Assembly: GCF_030285365.1 (NCBI RefSeq)
Contig: NZ_JASVDS010000001.1
Location: forward strand, 1 to 64,000
DNA length: 64,000 bases
Source of the DNA: Roseateles subflavus
GTDB lineage: Bacteria; Pseudomonadota; Gammaproteobacteria; Burkholderiales; Burkholderiaceae_C
Reading direction: 5' to 3'
Part shown: piece after piece, positions 1-10,519 of the stretch
How positions within the stretch are numbered: position 1 is the first letter of the stretch
Layout: every line of letters begins with the position of its first letter
Notes under the pieces: model-generated
Databases searched by the model: none
The model's input: the letters and a program-made list of their open reading frames with translations, nothing else
What the model was told of the DNA's origin: nothing
Translations under genes and position numbers: made by a program

Positions 1-1
1 G

Positions 2-925
2 CTCAAGGGGGGCGAAGGCGCTGATCAGCTGCTGGGTGGCGAAGGTGACGACACGCTGATCGGTGGTGTCGGCAACGACACGCTGGACGGCGGTTTCGGC
101 AGCGACACCTTCGTGTTCGCATCAGGCTTCGGCCAGGACGTGCTGAACGAGAACGACTGGGGCGGCGGCCGAGTGGACGTGGTGAAGTTCACGGACCTGG
201 CCAGCACCGACGTCGAGTCGTTTGAGCGACGCGGATCGGATCTGGTGCTGACGTTCAAGTCCGGTGACAGCCTGACGCTGGCAAAGTACTTCTACGCCGA
301 CAATTTCCCCGAGTACAAGATCAATCAGATCCAGTTTACTGATGCGACCTGGACTCAGACTGATATCGTCCAGCGTGCGGTCTCGCATGTCGTTGGAGCG
401 CCTAGGGGTGAAGCGCTTGCTGCGATTCCTGGAACACGCAGTCAACTGCTCGGGCTCAATGGCAACGACACGTTGAACGGCAACGCTGCCAGCAACGTTC
501 TGGACGGGGGGGCTGGTGCTGATGCGCGGGCTGGGGGTGCCGGTAGCGACGCCTACGTTTTTGGCAAGGGCTATGGGATGGACTTCATCATCGAGCCGGA
601 CGAAACACAGGGTCCTGTGAATCGCAACTTGTTGAATGCAGGCCTCGCTCAGTCGGACCTCACGATTGTTTGCAGCGGCAACAACTTGATTGCAAACAGC
701 AGCAGCACGTCAGACAGTCTCGCCGTTGTGGGCCGGTACTTGGGCGATGCCCAGCAGGTCGAGAAGTTCCGCTTCGCAAACGACGATGGGCTGACAAACC
801 GGCAAGTGCAGTCGTTGGTGTCCGCAATGGCCGGATTCTCCGTGAGTGCTGTTCAGGCTGGCCCAGGCGAGTTGCCCTCGCAGCATCAGATGCCAATCCT
901 TGGAGTGTCCGCTGTGACTGCCTGA
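2..925 (+). CDS. RTX-type calcium-binding protein, C-terminal part (5' truncated)
   Basis: The reading frame is open from the window edge, so only the last 307 residues of a larger protein are visible. The first 40 residues contain nonapeptide repeats of the GGxGxDxLx type (for example GGEGDDTLIGGVGNDTLDGG), the Ca2+-binding parallel beta-roll of RTX proteins. Next comes a segment of the haemolysin-related HCBP type, with LTFKSGDSLTLAKYF followed by INQIQFTD. A second repeat block (LNGNDTLNGN, LDGGAGADARAGG) lies near residues 150-180. Such proteins are usually exported unfolded by type I secretion through an uncleaved C-terminal signal and fold outside the cell in Ca2+. The tail shows no enzymatic domain, so the function (adhesin, toxin or enzyme) depends on the missing N-terminus. 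No secretion genes are visible here. Confidence 0.85.
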   Translation, partial: LKGGEGADQLLGGEGDDTLIGGVGNDTLDGGFGSDTFVFASGFGQDVLNENDWGGGRVDVVKFTDLASTDVESFERRGSDLVLTFKSGDSLTLAKYFYADNFPEYKINQIQFTDATWTQTDIVQRAVSHVVGAPRGEALAAIPGTRSQLLGLNGNDTLNGNAASNVLDGGAGADARAGGAGSDAYVFGKGYGMDFIIEPDETQGPVNRNLLNAGLAQSDLTIVCSGNNLIANSSSTSDSLAVVGRYLGDAQQVEKFRFANDDGLTNRQVQSLVSAMAGFSVSAVQAGPGELPSQHQMPILGVSAVTA

Positions 926-1602
926 CATTGTCTTGGCCGCTGAAGCGCGACCGCTCGCAAGCCTGTTCTGCAGTTAAATGCCGGACATTGGGCCATGCGG
1001 GCGGCGCCACAGCGGTGGTTGTGTGGGCTTGAAGCCGCGAAAGCCAAAGCTCAAGCATTTGCTGGCCGAGGCGTATCAGGACATGCATCAGGACATTCTG
1101 GCGCTCACGGGCATTTTTCAGCGCAATGCACTAGCCGCGCAGGCCAGTCGCGAAGCAGCAGCCAGGACGCTCGTCCTGCATAACCTGCCTGAGCGACGTG
1201 CCTGCCGCCTAGCGGGACTCTTCAGGGATTTCAGACTGCCCACAGTCCACATTGGGGGACCGAATCCCCACCAGCCAAAGTCAGAACCTTTGCAAAAGAT
1301 GTCCGCAACACACACTGTTTAGTAAAAACAGGAGCTTGCCCACAAAAATATCCACAAACATTGCAAATCAAAGGCGGTCACGGGAGGTCGTAGTTGTGTT
1401 CCTTGGCAGCTACTAGCTCCCTGGCACGGAAGACTGCTTGAGGTCAGCCAGCGTGAATTCGCTCACGTCAAGCCACTGTCTGCAACCGCTGCTAACCTGC
1501 CTGTCCATGTGGAGGGCGGCACCAGGCTGGTCAGAGGCATTCGTGGTAAACGATTCGAGAGACCGCAGAGTCCGTTACCCGACATTCAATGGCAGAGCTA
1601 AG
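926..1602. other. Gap between RTX gene and giant reverse gene; no gene seen
   Basis: These 677 bases contain only short ORFs with no recognisable protein character. The stretch around 1315-1400 is conspicuously A-rich compared with the rest of the window. No clean hairpin followed by a T-run was found after either converging gene. It may be the scar of an insertion, but no transposase remnant, inverted terminal repeat or tRNA fragment could be identified. Confidence 0.5.
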
Positions 1603-4600
1603 TCATTTCTTGTCCGAAGCGGATGCCTGTACGTACCCCGCCGTGTATGCGGCAGCAAAGATGTCGCCCGCGACGGTTTGCGTTGGAAGGGCTGTCTGGA
1701 GGGTCGCCAGGAATTCGCTGCCAACTCGTGGGATGTTGTGCGCGATCCGGCCAGCGAGGGTTCCGAGTTCCCGAACAACTTGTTTCTCGATGTCCTGACT
1801 CATCGCGCGCTCTCCTACGCAGATCTGCACCGCCTGCTGGAGGATCGAAACGAGCCTGTTGCCGGCGTCCCGCGGCAGCCCCTGAAGCGCGAGCAATACC
1901 GGATAGCAAATCAGCGTCCAGCCCAGGCCATCGTTCTGCTGGAGAAACCGGACCCGACCGAACCAGCACGCCAGGACGGCGGCTACTGCATCCGGCTTGG
2001 TCTCTTCACCGAGCATCATCGAGCGCAAGAGGTTGCCCATGTGCGCGATCAGGTCGTTCGTGGACTTAGCGCTGTCCCAAATGGCTCGAACCAAGGTAAT
2101 GAAGGGTCTGTGGCCCATGAAGCGCTCGTATAGCTGGGCGGCGCCGCCAGAAAATCCAGCGGGCGTCGCACCTTCCAACGATGCAATCAGGTAGCGATCG
2201 GTGACGGAGATCCCGACGTTCCAGTCGACAAGGGCCGCCAACTTGAGGCTTACCTCGGAAGGCTCCAGTTCGCTTCGGTTGTCTAGGATCTCCATCGTCT
2301 GTAGCGAAGTGCAGAACCATACAGCTGCATCGTCCGAATAGATCATGGCCCTGAGGATTGCGTCATCGCAATACACCAGGTATTTCTTCTCCTTAGCAAG
2401 CTCAACGTACTCGCGCATCACATGTAAGGGCGTGAGCTCCCCACTCTTCGGCGCGCTCGAGGTACCAGGCTGATCAATCTTGGCCACCCAACGATTCACT
2501 TCCTTGAGGATGCGTGCTGCCGTCTCAGCACCGACGCCACTGGCGAGGACCCCATTTGCATGCTGGCTGATGTAGCCGACGGTTGCCTTTGAGATGGCGA
2601 TTCTTCTGAAAGCCGAGAACAGTTCATTGAACAAGCCCAGCGAGTCGACGACCAGCAGCGCGGTCAGGTCTAGCAAGGGGATGTCGCGCGTTGCGTCCGG
2701 GCTCTTTTCCTCTTTAGCCTGCGACAGGATGACCAGATGGAATTGACGGTCGCTGTAGCGCGAGGCTTTGGCGGCCTCCCAGAGCGTGAACGGGTCGCCG
2801 ATGTAGTGAAAGACAAAGCCCGGGCGCACGATGAACGGAACTGGTAGCTCGCCCGACTTGACCCGCCGCTCCCTGACTTCAAAGCCCTCCAGCCGCTCTC
2901 TCGAATTGCCGCCAATCGAATCGAAGACATCGTGCAGGTCGTCGATGTCTTCGAGGCCGTTTTCAGGCAATGACACTCGCCTGAAGAAGCGGGACTCGGG
3001 CCACCGAGAGCAGAATCTGTCGATTCGCGCCTTCGCCCATTCGACGAACTGGCCATCGGGCTGAGGCCCAGTGAGCGTGACTGCCATCACCAGGTTGATG
3101 AGGATGCCTTCTTCTTCCTCGTTGTCTTGATTCACCAGTTCGCCGAGGCCCTTAGCTGTTTCGTGGGCCTTGGCATGCTCGCTTTGCTTGAAGTAGACCA
3201 GCGCGCTGAGCCGTAGGAGCTCCAGCCGCTCCTTGGGGCCTGACTCGAGTTCAAGTAAGCGGTCGATGGCCTTACGAACAGAATCCGTACGCCCCAATCG
3301 CAACGCCAGGCCCATGAAATTGTGAACATTCGGGATGCGGCTAGTCCCCGCTTCGACCACCATTTCGAGCATCTGTATGGCCTTTCCCGTGTGCCCCATC
3401 ATTTCTTCGGCCACGGCAGCGGTAGCAAGCAGTCGCTCGTCACCTTTGAAACGCGCGAGGCCATCCGCCGCCACACCGGCTGCCTCTTGCCATTGGCTGA
3501 GCGTTGAATGGGCGGCCACCAGTCTCTGCGTGTCACCTAACGAAAGCAGCGCGCGGCCTTTGAGCTTCTTCGCGAGCTCTACTGCCTCCCGCGCCGGCTC
3601 AGGTTCATTGACGTTAAGGTTCAGAAACAGGTTAGCGACAAGCAACCAGGCATCAGGGTGGGTTTGAAGCCCCTCACGCAGTGCGTCCGTAGGTGAGGGC
3701 TCGGTGATCCCCAAGGTTCCCCTGCGCACGAACTCCGCGAACGGGACGAAGGACGCCCACTCAGGCTGCGCTGCCAGTACTTCATGGATCTCCCGGGCTT
3801 CGGCGTGTCGCCCAGCTTTGTGTGCAGCGGCGAAGCCAATGCTTAGTGCGAGAGGGCTGCTCTTGTGCTGTTCACCATCCCAGCGGGCAACCTTGAGCGC
3901 CACGGCGTGGCACTCATCGAAGCGACGAAGTTCGAACAGAAGGTTCGTCCGGCGGATAAGGACGTCCAGTTGCTCCGGCTGTCTGCGATTTGCGACAAGC
4001 GCGAGCTCCATCTCATTAGCACCGATGGCCAGCAACTCAAAGTCGCGCTGGAGATCGACGTACTCAGGCCGAGCCGCTGGTGCGTCCCCGAGCAGACGTA
4101 TCGCTTCGGCTTCCTTGCCCAGCAGACCCGCTACCCCACACAAGACCGGCGCTAGCACATCGGTATTCGGTGGCCATCCGGCTTCACGGAGCCCACTCAG
4201 GCACTTTTCCGCCATGGACCATGCCTTCTCAGCGAGATCTAGATCGGTCCCGATCGCGCCAGACAAGGGTAGCTCGCTCAGCTCGTTGAGCGGGGTGACG
4301 TTTTCCGTCGCTCCACTCCACGCCGCCCGGGCAGCAACCAGTTGCACGCTGGTCAAGTCAGCCCGAGACAATTCGGTGTCGAGTTCGGCGGCCATGGCAA
4401 ATTCAATCAACTCTTCGAACTTGCGCTGCCCAGCCAGCACAACCACCCTGGCCAGCGTCTGCTTGCGGTCAGTGATGCGCTGCAGGCAGCGTTCCGCTTC
4501 GTCGAGCTCCTGGATCGAGACATAACCACGGACGCGGAGCGACAAGCCCTCGTCAGAATCAGCACCCGATAGCATCGCCAAGGTGTCCCGAACGGCGGCC

Positions 4601-5556
4601 GTGTCGTTCCTATCCACGGCATGCAGGATCCTCAACTCGGCCAGCGGGAGAAGGTTTTCCTCGGTCTCATCAACGGCGTAGGCCTCTTCGAACTGAGCGA
4701 TCGCCTCGTCTCGCCGGCCTCGTTGCACCAATGTCTTGGCTCGCTGGCTGATGAACAACGCTCGAAGAAACGGTGTTGAGCCAAATCCTGCCTCACCAAG
4801 TTTGGACAGGGCTTGTTCTGCTTGAGCTGTGCAACCTGCGCGCAGCATCACCCGGATCTCGAGTGCTTCTGACGGCCAGGCCGCAGTACCGCCCAATTCA
4901 GCACCGAGAACGAACGTGGCGAGTTCGTCGGGGCGAGCTTGGGCTGCACTAAGCAACCGACCTAGAGCTAGATGTCGGCTCGAACCGCCGATGCGCTTGT
5001 TCTGCCGCAGGATCTCTTCCAAGCTCGCGGCCGTTTTTACCAGTTGTAGCCGTGCTTGCAAGTGAGGCTCGATGCGCACGTCCTCATGGAGGAGCTGGCC
5101 GACGGTCAGATGTACTGTCTGCGTCTCGGTGTCGGAGAGGTCAAGCTCGTGGGGGCCTCCGCGCTTCACCCGAAGCTGATCCGAGATCCATGCCCAATGA
5201 ATCGCACTCTCCGCCGGAACGGCCTTTCCCGATGAGCTGAGCTTGACCTCAGCGACGGCCAGCATGACGTCTTCCAGTGTGTTGGCATACAAATTTAAGG
5301 TCCGGCGTTTCATCCGGAACGCAATCTCGTTGCCGTCGTTCACCAGATCGAGCTTCTCGGTCCCTTTGAGCTGGATGAAGAAGGTGTGCTGAACGCCACC
5401 GTCGACGTCCACATACACCTGGAAATCGAAGCCGAAGTCGTTCTGGCCGCCGATGTCGTCGATGACCCAGCTGCCTGGACTAAAAGCGCCCAGCAGGACT
5501 TTTGAGGCCATGCTGATCCGCCTATTCCGGTCCACGATCGGAAAGTCTGCTGCCAC
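1603..5556 (-). CDS. Giant DUF4365 nuclease-like / helical repeat / PIN-like protein
   Basis: This is a 1317-residue protein. Residues about 16-125 match DUF4365, a PD-(D/E)XK-like fold: W30, then NDFGFD (acidic residue), then FFIQLKGT (the Q-x-K end of the nuclease motif). Residues about 190-850 are rich in TPR-like helical pairs. From about residue 963 comes a PIN-like domain: LDLTALL with its first Asp, YCDDAILRAM near 1062-1071 and SVTD near 1116-1119. The GTG start at 5556 is preceded by an AAGGGGG ribosome-binding site 6 bases away; an ATG at 5511 is the alternative. The gene is alone on its strand and less GC-rich than the flanks, suggesting transfer. Nuclease activity is inferred from motifs. 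A defence role is an inference from the architecture, not shown by neighbours. Confidence 0.75.
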   Translation of the reverse strand: MAADFPIVDRNRRISMASKVLLGAFSPGSWVIDDIGGQNDFGFDFQVYVDVDGGVQHTFFIQLKGTEKLDLVNDGNEIAFRMKRRTLNLYANTLEDVMLAVAEVKLSSSGKAVPAESAIHWAWISDQLRVKRGGPHELDLSDTETQTVHLTVGQLLHEDVRIEPHLQARLQLVKTAASLEEILRQNKRIGGSSRHLALGRLLSAAQARPDELATFVLGAELGGTAAWPSEALEIRVMLRAGCTAQAEQALSKLGEAGFGSTPFLRALFISQRAKTLVQRGRRDEAIAQFEEAYAVDETEENLLPLAELRILHAVDRNDTAAVRDTLAMLSGADSDEGLSLRVRGYVSIQELDEAERCLQRITDRKQTLARVVVLAGQRKFEELIEFAMAAELDTELSRADLTSVQLVAARAAWSGATENVTPLNELSELPLSGAIGTDLDLAEKAWSMAEKCLSGLREAGWPPNTDVLAPVLCGVAGLLGKEAEAIRLLGDAPAARPEYVDLQRDFELLAIGANEMELALVANRRQPEQLDVLIRRTNLLFELRRFDECHAVALKVARWDGEQHKSSPLALSIGFAAAHKAGRHAEAREIHEVLAAQPEWASFVPFAEFVRRGTLGITEPSPTDALREGLQTHPDAWLLVANLFLNLNVNEPEPAREAVELAKKLKGRALLSLGDTQRLVAAHSTLSQWQEAAGVAADGLARFKGDERLLATAAVAEEMMGHTGKAIQMLEMVVEAGTSRIPNVHNFMGLALRLGRTDSVRKAIDRLLELESGPKERLELLRLSALVYFKQSEHAKAHETAKGLGELVNQDNEEEEGILINLVMAVTLTGPQPDGQFVEWAKARIDRFCSRWPESRFFRRVSLPENGLEDIDDLHDVFDSIGGNSRERLEGFEVRERRVKSGELPVPFIVRPGFVFHYIGDPFTLWEAAKASRYSDRQFHLVILSQAKEEKSPDATRDIPLLDLTALLVVDSLGLFNELFSAFRRIAISKATVGYISQHANGVLASGVGAETAARILKEVNRWVAKIDQPGTSSAPKSGELTPLHVMREYVELAKEKKYLVYCDDAILRAMIYSDDAAVWFCTSLQTMEILDNRSELEPSEVSLKLAALVDWNVGISVTDRYLIASLEGATPAGFSGGAAQLYERFMGHRPFITLVRAIWDSAKSTNDLIAHMGNLLRSMMLGEETKPDAVAAVLACWFGRVRFLQQNDGLGWTLICYPVLLALQGLPRDAGNRLVSILQQAVQICVGERAMSQDIEKQVVRELGTLAGRIAHNIPRVGSEFLATLQTALPTQTVAGDIFAAAYTAGYVQASASDKK

Positions 5557-6335
5557 AGTTCACCCCCTTGCTCACGCACAGCACCCGTTGACGACTAACC
5601 AGCCCTGGCAACAGATCGTCAATGCAATCCTTCTGGAAGGCGATTGTCAGCGCGCAAGATCGTCCCCGACTAACCTGCCCTCCGGGACTACCCGATAGGG
5701 ACTGATCACGTACACCGGCAAATAGCGGAGTCCTGCCGTTCGGGCGAGCAAAGCGAATTGCAGCAATCGCTGCAGAACACTCAGCCGCGCCTCCAATGCA
5801 TGCCAGACAAATCTGCCACGCCCCAATCACGGAAGCCTGTGCAGATCCTCATCACCCGCAAGACCGCCGGCGTTACATGTCTTGGCTAGGTCGTCCCTCT
5901 CGCCAGTTCGCCTAGCTCGGGGCTGCGCTATGCCCGAGAAGTTGAAAACTGAGTGAACAAATTGCAGAACTCAATGAACTTCGACAGCAGGCTGGGCGTG
6001 AGAAATGTCGCCCAGGCGAAGCTCCCGGACGCGGCAATGCCAGAAGCTGCGGTATCTATTCCGGAAACGCATAGATGGTGCCGGACTGGGAGTTACGGCG
6101 TGATTACATTGCGGTGACAATCATTTCCCCACCTGCCGCGACCCGGCGGTGGCGACCCCGCCGGGCTCAGAACATGAGGCTCGGCAAGTGCCTGACATTG
6201 CGATGCAGACCGGCGATCCGGCTGTGTTCCAGAGCGGCATTGGGCCAGGCCCGGCCCGCGCTTCCCCTCGCCTTCCGCCAGGGGCCGCCGCCCGAGCCTG
6301 ACCCAATTCTGCTTTTCAACATCGAAGGACTTGCC
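5557..6335. other. Long intergenic region upstream of pckG
   Basis: This 779-base stretch separates the giant reverse gene from pckG. Base composition rises from mixed to the usual high GC at around 6130. It must hold the promoters of both divergent genes. The open frame extending upstream of pckG from 6075 (Arg- and Pro-rich) looks non-coding. No convincing -10/-35 pair, riboswitch or hairpin terminator was recognised. Confidence 0.5.
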
Positions 6336-8204
6336 ATGAACCAACCCGTGATGGAAGGGCTGCGCCTGAACGTGCCCGCCTACGTCAAGCACCAGCGCCT
6401 GATCGCCTGGGTGGCCGAGATCGCCGCCCTGACCCAGGCCCGCGACGTCTACTGGTGCGACGGCAGCCAGGAAGAGTACGACCGCCTCTGCCAGCAGCTG
6501 GTCGACGCCGGTACCTTCAAGAAACTCAATCCCGCCAAGCGCGCCAACAGCTACCTCGCCTGCAGCGACCCCAGCGACGTCGCCCGCGTGGAAGACCGCA
6601 CCTTCATCTGCTCGCAGAACAAGGAAGACGCCGGCCCCACCAACAACTGGATGGCCCCGGCCGAGATGCGCGTCCTGCTGCAGACCGGCGAGACCGCGCT
6701 GTTCAAGGGCGCCATGAAGGGCCGCACCCTGTACGTGGTGCCCTTCAGCATGGGTCCGATCGGCTCGCCCATCGCCCACATCGGCGTCGAGCTCTCCGAC
6801 AGCCCCTACGTGGCCGTCAACATGCGCATCATGACCCGCATGGGCCGTGCCGTCCTCGACGTGCTGGGTGACAACGGCGCCTTCGTGCCCTGCGTGCACA
6901 CCGTGGGCGCCCCGCTGGAAGCCGGCCAGGCCGACGTCAAGTGGCCCTGCAACAAGACCAAGTACATCGTCCACTACCCCGAGACCCGTGAGATCTGGTC
7001 CTACGGCTCGGGCTACGGCGGCAATGCCCTGCTGGGCAAGAAGTGCTTCGCGCTGCGCATCGCCTCGACCATGGGCCGTGACCAGGGCTGGCTGGCCGAG
7101 CACATGCTCATCCTCGGCCTGACCTCGCCCGAGGGCAAGAAGTACCACTTCGCCGCCGCCTTCCCCAGCGCCTGCGGCAAGACCAACTTCTCCATGCTGA
7201 TCCCGCCCAAGGCCTTCGACGGCTGGAAGGTGACCACGGTGGGTGACGACATCGCCTGGATCAAGCCCGGTGCCGACGGCCGCCTGTACGCGATCAACCC
7301 GGAAGCCGGCTACTTCGGCGTCGCTCCCGGCACGAACACGCTGACCAACTTCAACTGCATGGCCAGCCTGAACCGGGACGTCATCTTCACCAACGTCGCG
7401 CTGACCGACGATGGCGACGTCTGGTGGGAGTCCATGACGGACACCCCGCCGGCCCACCTGATCGACTGGCAGGGCAAGGACTGGACGCCCGCCATCGCCA
7501 AGGAGACCGGCGCCAAGGCCGCCCATCCGAATGCCCGCTTCACCGTGGCCGCGACCAACAACCCGGCCCTGGACCCCGACTGGAACAACCCGGCTGGCGT
7601 GCCCATCGACGGCTTCATCTTCGGCGGCCGCCGCTCGACGACCGTGCCCCTGGTGACCGAGGCCCGCGACTGGGTGGAAGGCGTCTACATGGCCGCGACC
7701 ATGGGCTCCGAGACCACCGCTGCGGCCGCCGGCCAGCAGGGCGTGGTGCGCCGCGACCCCTTCGCCATGCTGCCCTTCATGGGCTACAACATGGCCGACT
7801 ACTTCCAGCACTGGCTGGACCTCGGCAAGAAGCTGGCCGACAGCGGCGCCACGCTGCCCAAGATCTTCTGCGTGAACTGGTTCCGCAAGGGCGCCGACGG
7901 CAAGTTCGTGTGGCCTGGCTACGGCGAGAACATGCGCGTGCTGAAGTGGATGCTGGACCGCGTGACGGGCAGCCAGGCGGGCGAGGAGCACGTGTTCGGC
8001 GTGACCCCGCGCTACGAAGACCTGAACTGGGACGGCCTGAACTTCACCAAGGAGCAGTTCGAGGTGGCCACCCGCATCGACAAGGCCGACTGGGCCGCCG
8101 AGCTGAAGCTGCACGACGAGCTCTTCGCACAGCTGGCCTATCACCTGCCGGCCGAGCTGCCGGCCACCAAGGCCAAGATCGAGCAGCGCCTGGCCGCCGA
8201 GTGA
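6336..8204 (+). CDS. pckG: Phosphoenolpyruvate carboxykinase (GTP)
   Basis: This cytosolic enzyme converts oxaloacetate plus GTP to phosphoenolpyruvate, CO2 and GDP, the entry step of gluconeogenesis. The protein has 622 residues, the usual length of the GTP-dependent family. The diagnostic kinase-1 loop FPSACGKTN is at about 276-284 (C280 and K282). The upstream active-site stretch [15 protein letters not shown] and the nucleotide-binding NWFRKG near residue 515 are also present. The chosen ATG follows AAGGAC by five bases; the frame is open further upstream but that part is low-complexity and not protein-like. A strong intrinsic terminator follows at 8226. The gene stands alone, as is common in Burkholderiales. 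Confidence 0.97.
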   Translation: MNQPVMEGLRLNVPAYVKHQRLIAWVAEIAALTQARDVYWCDGSQEEYDRLCQQLVDAGTFKKLNPAKRANSYLACSDPSDVARVEDRTFICSQNKEDAGPTNNWMAPAEMRVLLQTGETALFKGAMKGRTLYVVPFSMGPIGSPIAHIGVELSDSPYVAVNMRIMTRMGRAVLDVLGDNGAFVPCVHTVGAPLEAGQADVKWPCNKTKYIVHYPETREIWSYGSGYGGNALLGKKCFALRIASTMGRDQGWLAEHMLILGLTSPEGKKYHFAAAFPSACGKTNFSMLIPPKAFDGWKVTTVGDDIAWIKPGADGRLYAINPEAGYFGVAPGTNTLTNFNCMASLNRDVIFTNVALTDDGDVWWESMTDTPPAHLIDWQGKDWTPAIAKETGAKAAHPNARFTVAATNNPALDPDWNNPAGVPIDGFIFGGRRSTTVPLVTEARDWVEGVYMAATMGSETTAAAAGQQGVVRRDPFAMLPFMGYNMADYFQHWLDLGKKLADSGATLPKIFCVNWFRKGADGKFVWPGYGENMRVLKWMLDRVTGSQAGEEHVFGVTPRYEDLNWDGLNFTKEQFEVATRIDKADWAAELKLHDELFAQLAYHLPAELPATKAKIEQRLAAE

Positions 8205-8225
8205 TCCCCGACTGCATCCGCAGCC

Positions 8226-8250
8226 AAGCCCGCCTCGCGCGGGCTTTTTT
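8226..8250 (+). terminator. Intrinsic terminator of pckG
   Basis: An 8-bp perfect stem, AAGCCCGC pairing with GCGGGCTT, encloses a 5-base loop and runs into six T residues. It begins 22 bases after the pckG stop codon. Confidence 0.9.
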
Positions 8251-8320
8251 CATGGCCCCGCGCCCCGCTCAAGGCCGATGACGGCACTCCGGCGAGGTCG
8301 GCGCCAGGGCGCTGCAGACG

Positions 8321-8353
8321 AAAAAAAACCTGCCGGCTTCATCAGCGGGCAGG
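8321..8353 (-). terminator. Intrinsic terminator of the small reverse gene at 8394
   Basis: Read on the reverse strand, CCTGCC and GGCAGG form a stem followed by eight T residues (A8321-A8328 on the forward strand). It lies about 40 bases beyond the stop of the 79-residue gene. Confidence 0.85.
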
Positions 8354-8393
8354 CTCAACAGAGCAAGACGGCCCGAAGGCCGTTGCAGGAGAC

Positions 8394-8633
8394 TCAGTCC
8401 TTGCGGGCGTGGGCGGCGCGCAGTTCGGCAGCAAAGCTGGGCATGCTGTCTTCGTACTGGGCGGCCAGGGCCAGCAGTTCGCGCTCTTCGCGGGCCTTCT
8501 TCGCGGCGGCCAGGTGAGCCTGGACCTTGGCGATCAGGCTCAGCCACAGGCGGGCGCCGATGGCAGCGAAGGAACCCCCATGACGAACGGTGCGGTGCAG
8601 GGGCAGACCGAAGGTTTGGGTGGCGACGCTCAT
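8394..8633 (-). CDS. Small conserved-type hypothetical protein (79 aa)
   Basis: A short, Ala-rich, basic protein with a hydrophobic or amphipathic helix near residues 22-40 (GSFAAIGARLWLSLIAKV) and a helical charged tail ending PSFAAELRAAHARKD. The size and tail resemble anonymous small proteins common in Burkholderiales. It is transcribed divergently from the LysR gene at 8755 across a 121-base region with operator-like repeats, and it has its own terminator. Both facts support a real gene that the LysR protein may control. Function is unknown. Confidence 0.7.
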   Translation of the reverse strand: MSVATQTFGLPLHRTVRHGGSFAAIGARLWLSLIAKVQAHLAAAKKAREERELLALAAQYEDSMPSFAAELRAAHARKD

Positions 8634-8708
8634 GATGTGACTTCCTTGTGGGTGTTGCGGGCACCAGGGTGTGGTGCGATGGGATGAATTCTCGGGTAAA
8701 CCCTAGAC

Positions 8709-8735
8709 ATTCTCCAAATGAATTGTTTGCATTTG
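8709..8735. promoter_or_regulatory. Overlapping inverted repeats, probable LysR operator
   Basis: Two nested palindromes lie in the divergent promoter region: ATTC-N7-GAAT (8709-8723, which fits the T-N11-A LysR box) and a perfect CAAATG-N9-CATTTG (8715-8735). The second ends 19 bases before the LysR start codon, a position suited to autoregulation. Confidence 0.55.
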
Positions 8736-8754
8736 CTCTATAAACAGCGTTCAT

Positions 8755-9690
8755 ATGAGCTTCCGCAACCTGGACCTCAACCTGCTGCGCGTCTTCGATG
8801 CCGTCATGGCGGAGCGCAACCTCACCCGGGCCGCCGAGCGCCTGGCCATGACGCAGCCCGCGGTCAGCCATGCCTTGAAGCGTCTGCGCGAGGCGCTGGG
8901 CGAGGAACTGTTCGTCCGCCAGGCCTTCGGCATGAAGCCCACGTCCCGGGCCGAGGGGCTGTGGCCGGAGATCCGCCAGGCGCTCGACCGGCTGCGCGCC
9001 GTGCTGGACCCGGGCGACTACCAGCCCGCGACGGAGGACGCCACCTTCCAGATTGCCATGGCCGACGCCACCGCTGCGCTGGTGCTGCCGCCGCTCGTGG
9101 CCGACCTCGAATCGCTGCAGGCCCGCGCCCGTGTGCACGTGCTGCCCCTCACCACGCGCGACCCGCGCAGCCTGCTCGAACAGGGCGAGGCCGACTTCGC
9201 GCTGGGCTACTTCCCGCAGGCTGTCGCGGCGCTCCAGGGGCAGGGCCAGCTGGCCGCCATCCGCCATCACCGCCTGTACGAAAGCCAGTACGTCTGTGTG
9301 ATGCGCCGCGACCACCCGCTCGCGCAGGCGCCGCTGGACCTCGACACCTACTGCGCCGCCCACCACCTGCTGGTCAGTTTCTCGGGCCGGCCGCACGGCT
9401 TCGTCGACGAGTCCCTGGCGGCGCTGGGCCGCAGCCGCCGCATCGTGCTCACGGTGAACCAGTTCTTCACGGCGGGGCGGGTGGTCGCGCAATCGGACCT
9501 GCTGACGGTGCTCCCAGCCCGCTTCGTGAGCGCCACGGGCTACCGCAGCGGCCTCGTCGAGCGACCGCTGCCCCTGGCACTGGCGCCCGTTCACGTTGAC
9601 ATGCTCTGGCACATGCGCGACGAGGACCGGCCCTCGCTGCGCTGGATGCGCGAGCGGCTGCTCCTGGCCGCTGCGTTGGCGGCCGCCTGA
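8755..9690 (+). CDS. LysR-family transcriptional regulator
   Basis: A 311-residue DNA-binding regulator. The N-terminal winged helix-turn-helix spans about residues 5-65, with NLTRAAERLAMTQPAVSHAL as the recognition region. The rest is the periplasmic-binding-like effector domain. The N-terminus (FRNLDLNLLRVFDAVMAERN) is of the NodD/PcpR-like subgroup, which often responds to small aromatic or organic acids; the effector is unknown. It is divergent from the 79-residue gene at 8394, the most likely target besides itself. The next gene starts only 33 bases after its stop but has a different character. Confidence 0.9.
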   Translation: MSFRNLDLNLLRVFDAVMAERNLTRAAERLAMTQPAVSHALKRLREALGEELFVRQAFGMKPTSRAEGLWPEIRQALDRLRAVLDPGDYQPATEDATFQIAMADATAALVLPPLVADLESLQARARVHVLPLTTRDPRSLLEQGEADFALGYFPQAVAALQGQGQLAAIRHHRLYESQYVCVMRRDHPLAQAPLDLDTYCAAHHLLVSFSGRPHGFVDESLAALGRSRRIVLTVNQFFTAGRVVAQSDLLTVLPARFVSATGYRSGLVERPLPLALAPVHVDMLWHMRDEDRPSLRWMRERLLLAAALAAA

Positions 9691-9723
9691 CCTGGGCGGA
9701 TGGCGATCGGCGACAATCGCCCC

Positions 9724-10479
<756 letters not shown>

Positions 10480-10519
10480 GCGTCCCCCGGCGGCCCCGGC
10501 ACGGGGCTGCCTCGCGCCC

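Noticed and set aside
978-1322. Possible 114-residue gene after the RTX protein
   Set aside because: No ribosome-binding site, odd composition, and overlapping equally long frames on both strands; no recognisable domain.
1438-2133. Forward frame of 231 codons overlapping the 3' end of the giant gene
   Set aside because: Antisense to the giant gene with no family features; it is probably a shadow.
6093-8144. Open frame of 683 codons on the reverse strand opposite pckG
   Set aside because: It is a high-GC shadow of pckG, very rich in Gly, Val, His and Ala with no family character. The forward frame has all PEP carboxykinase motifs.
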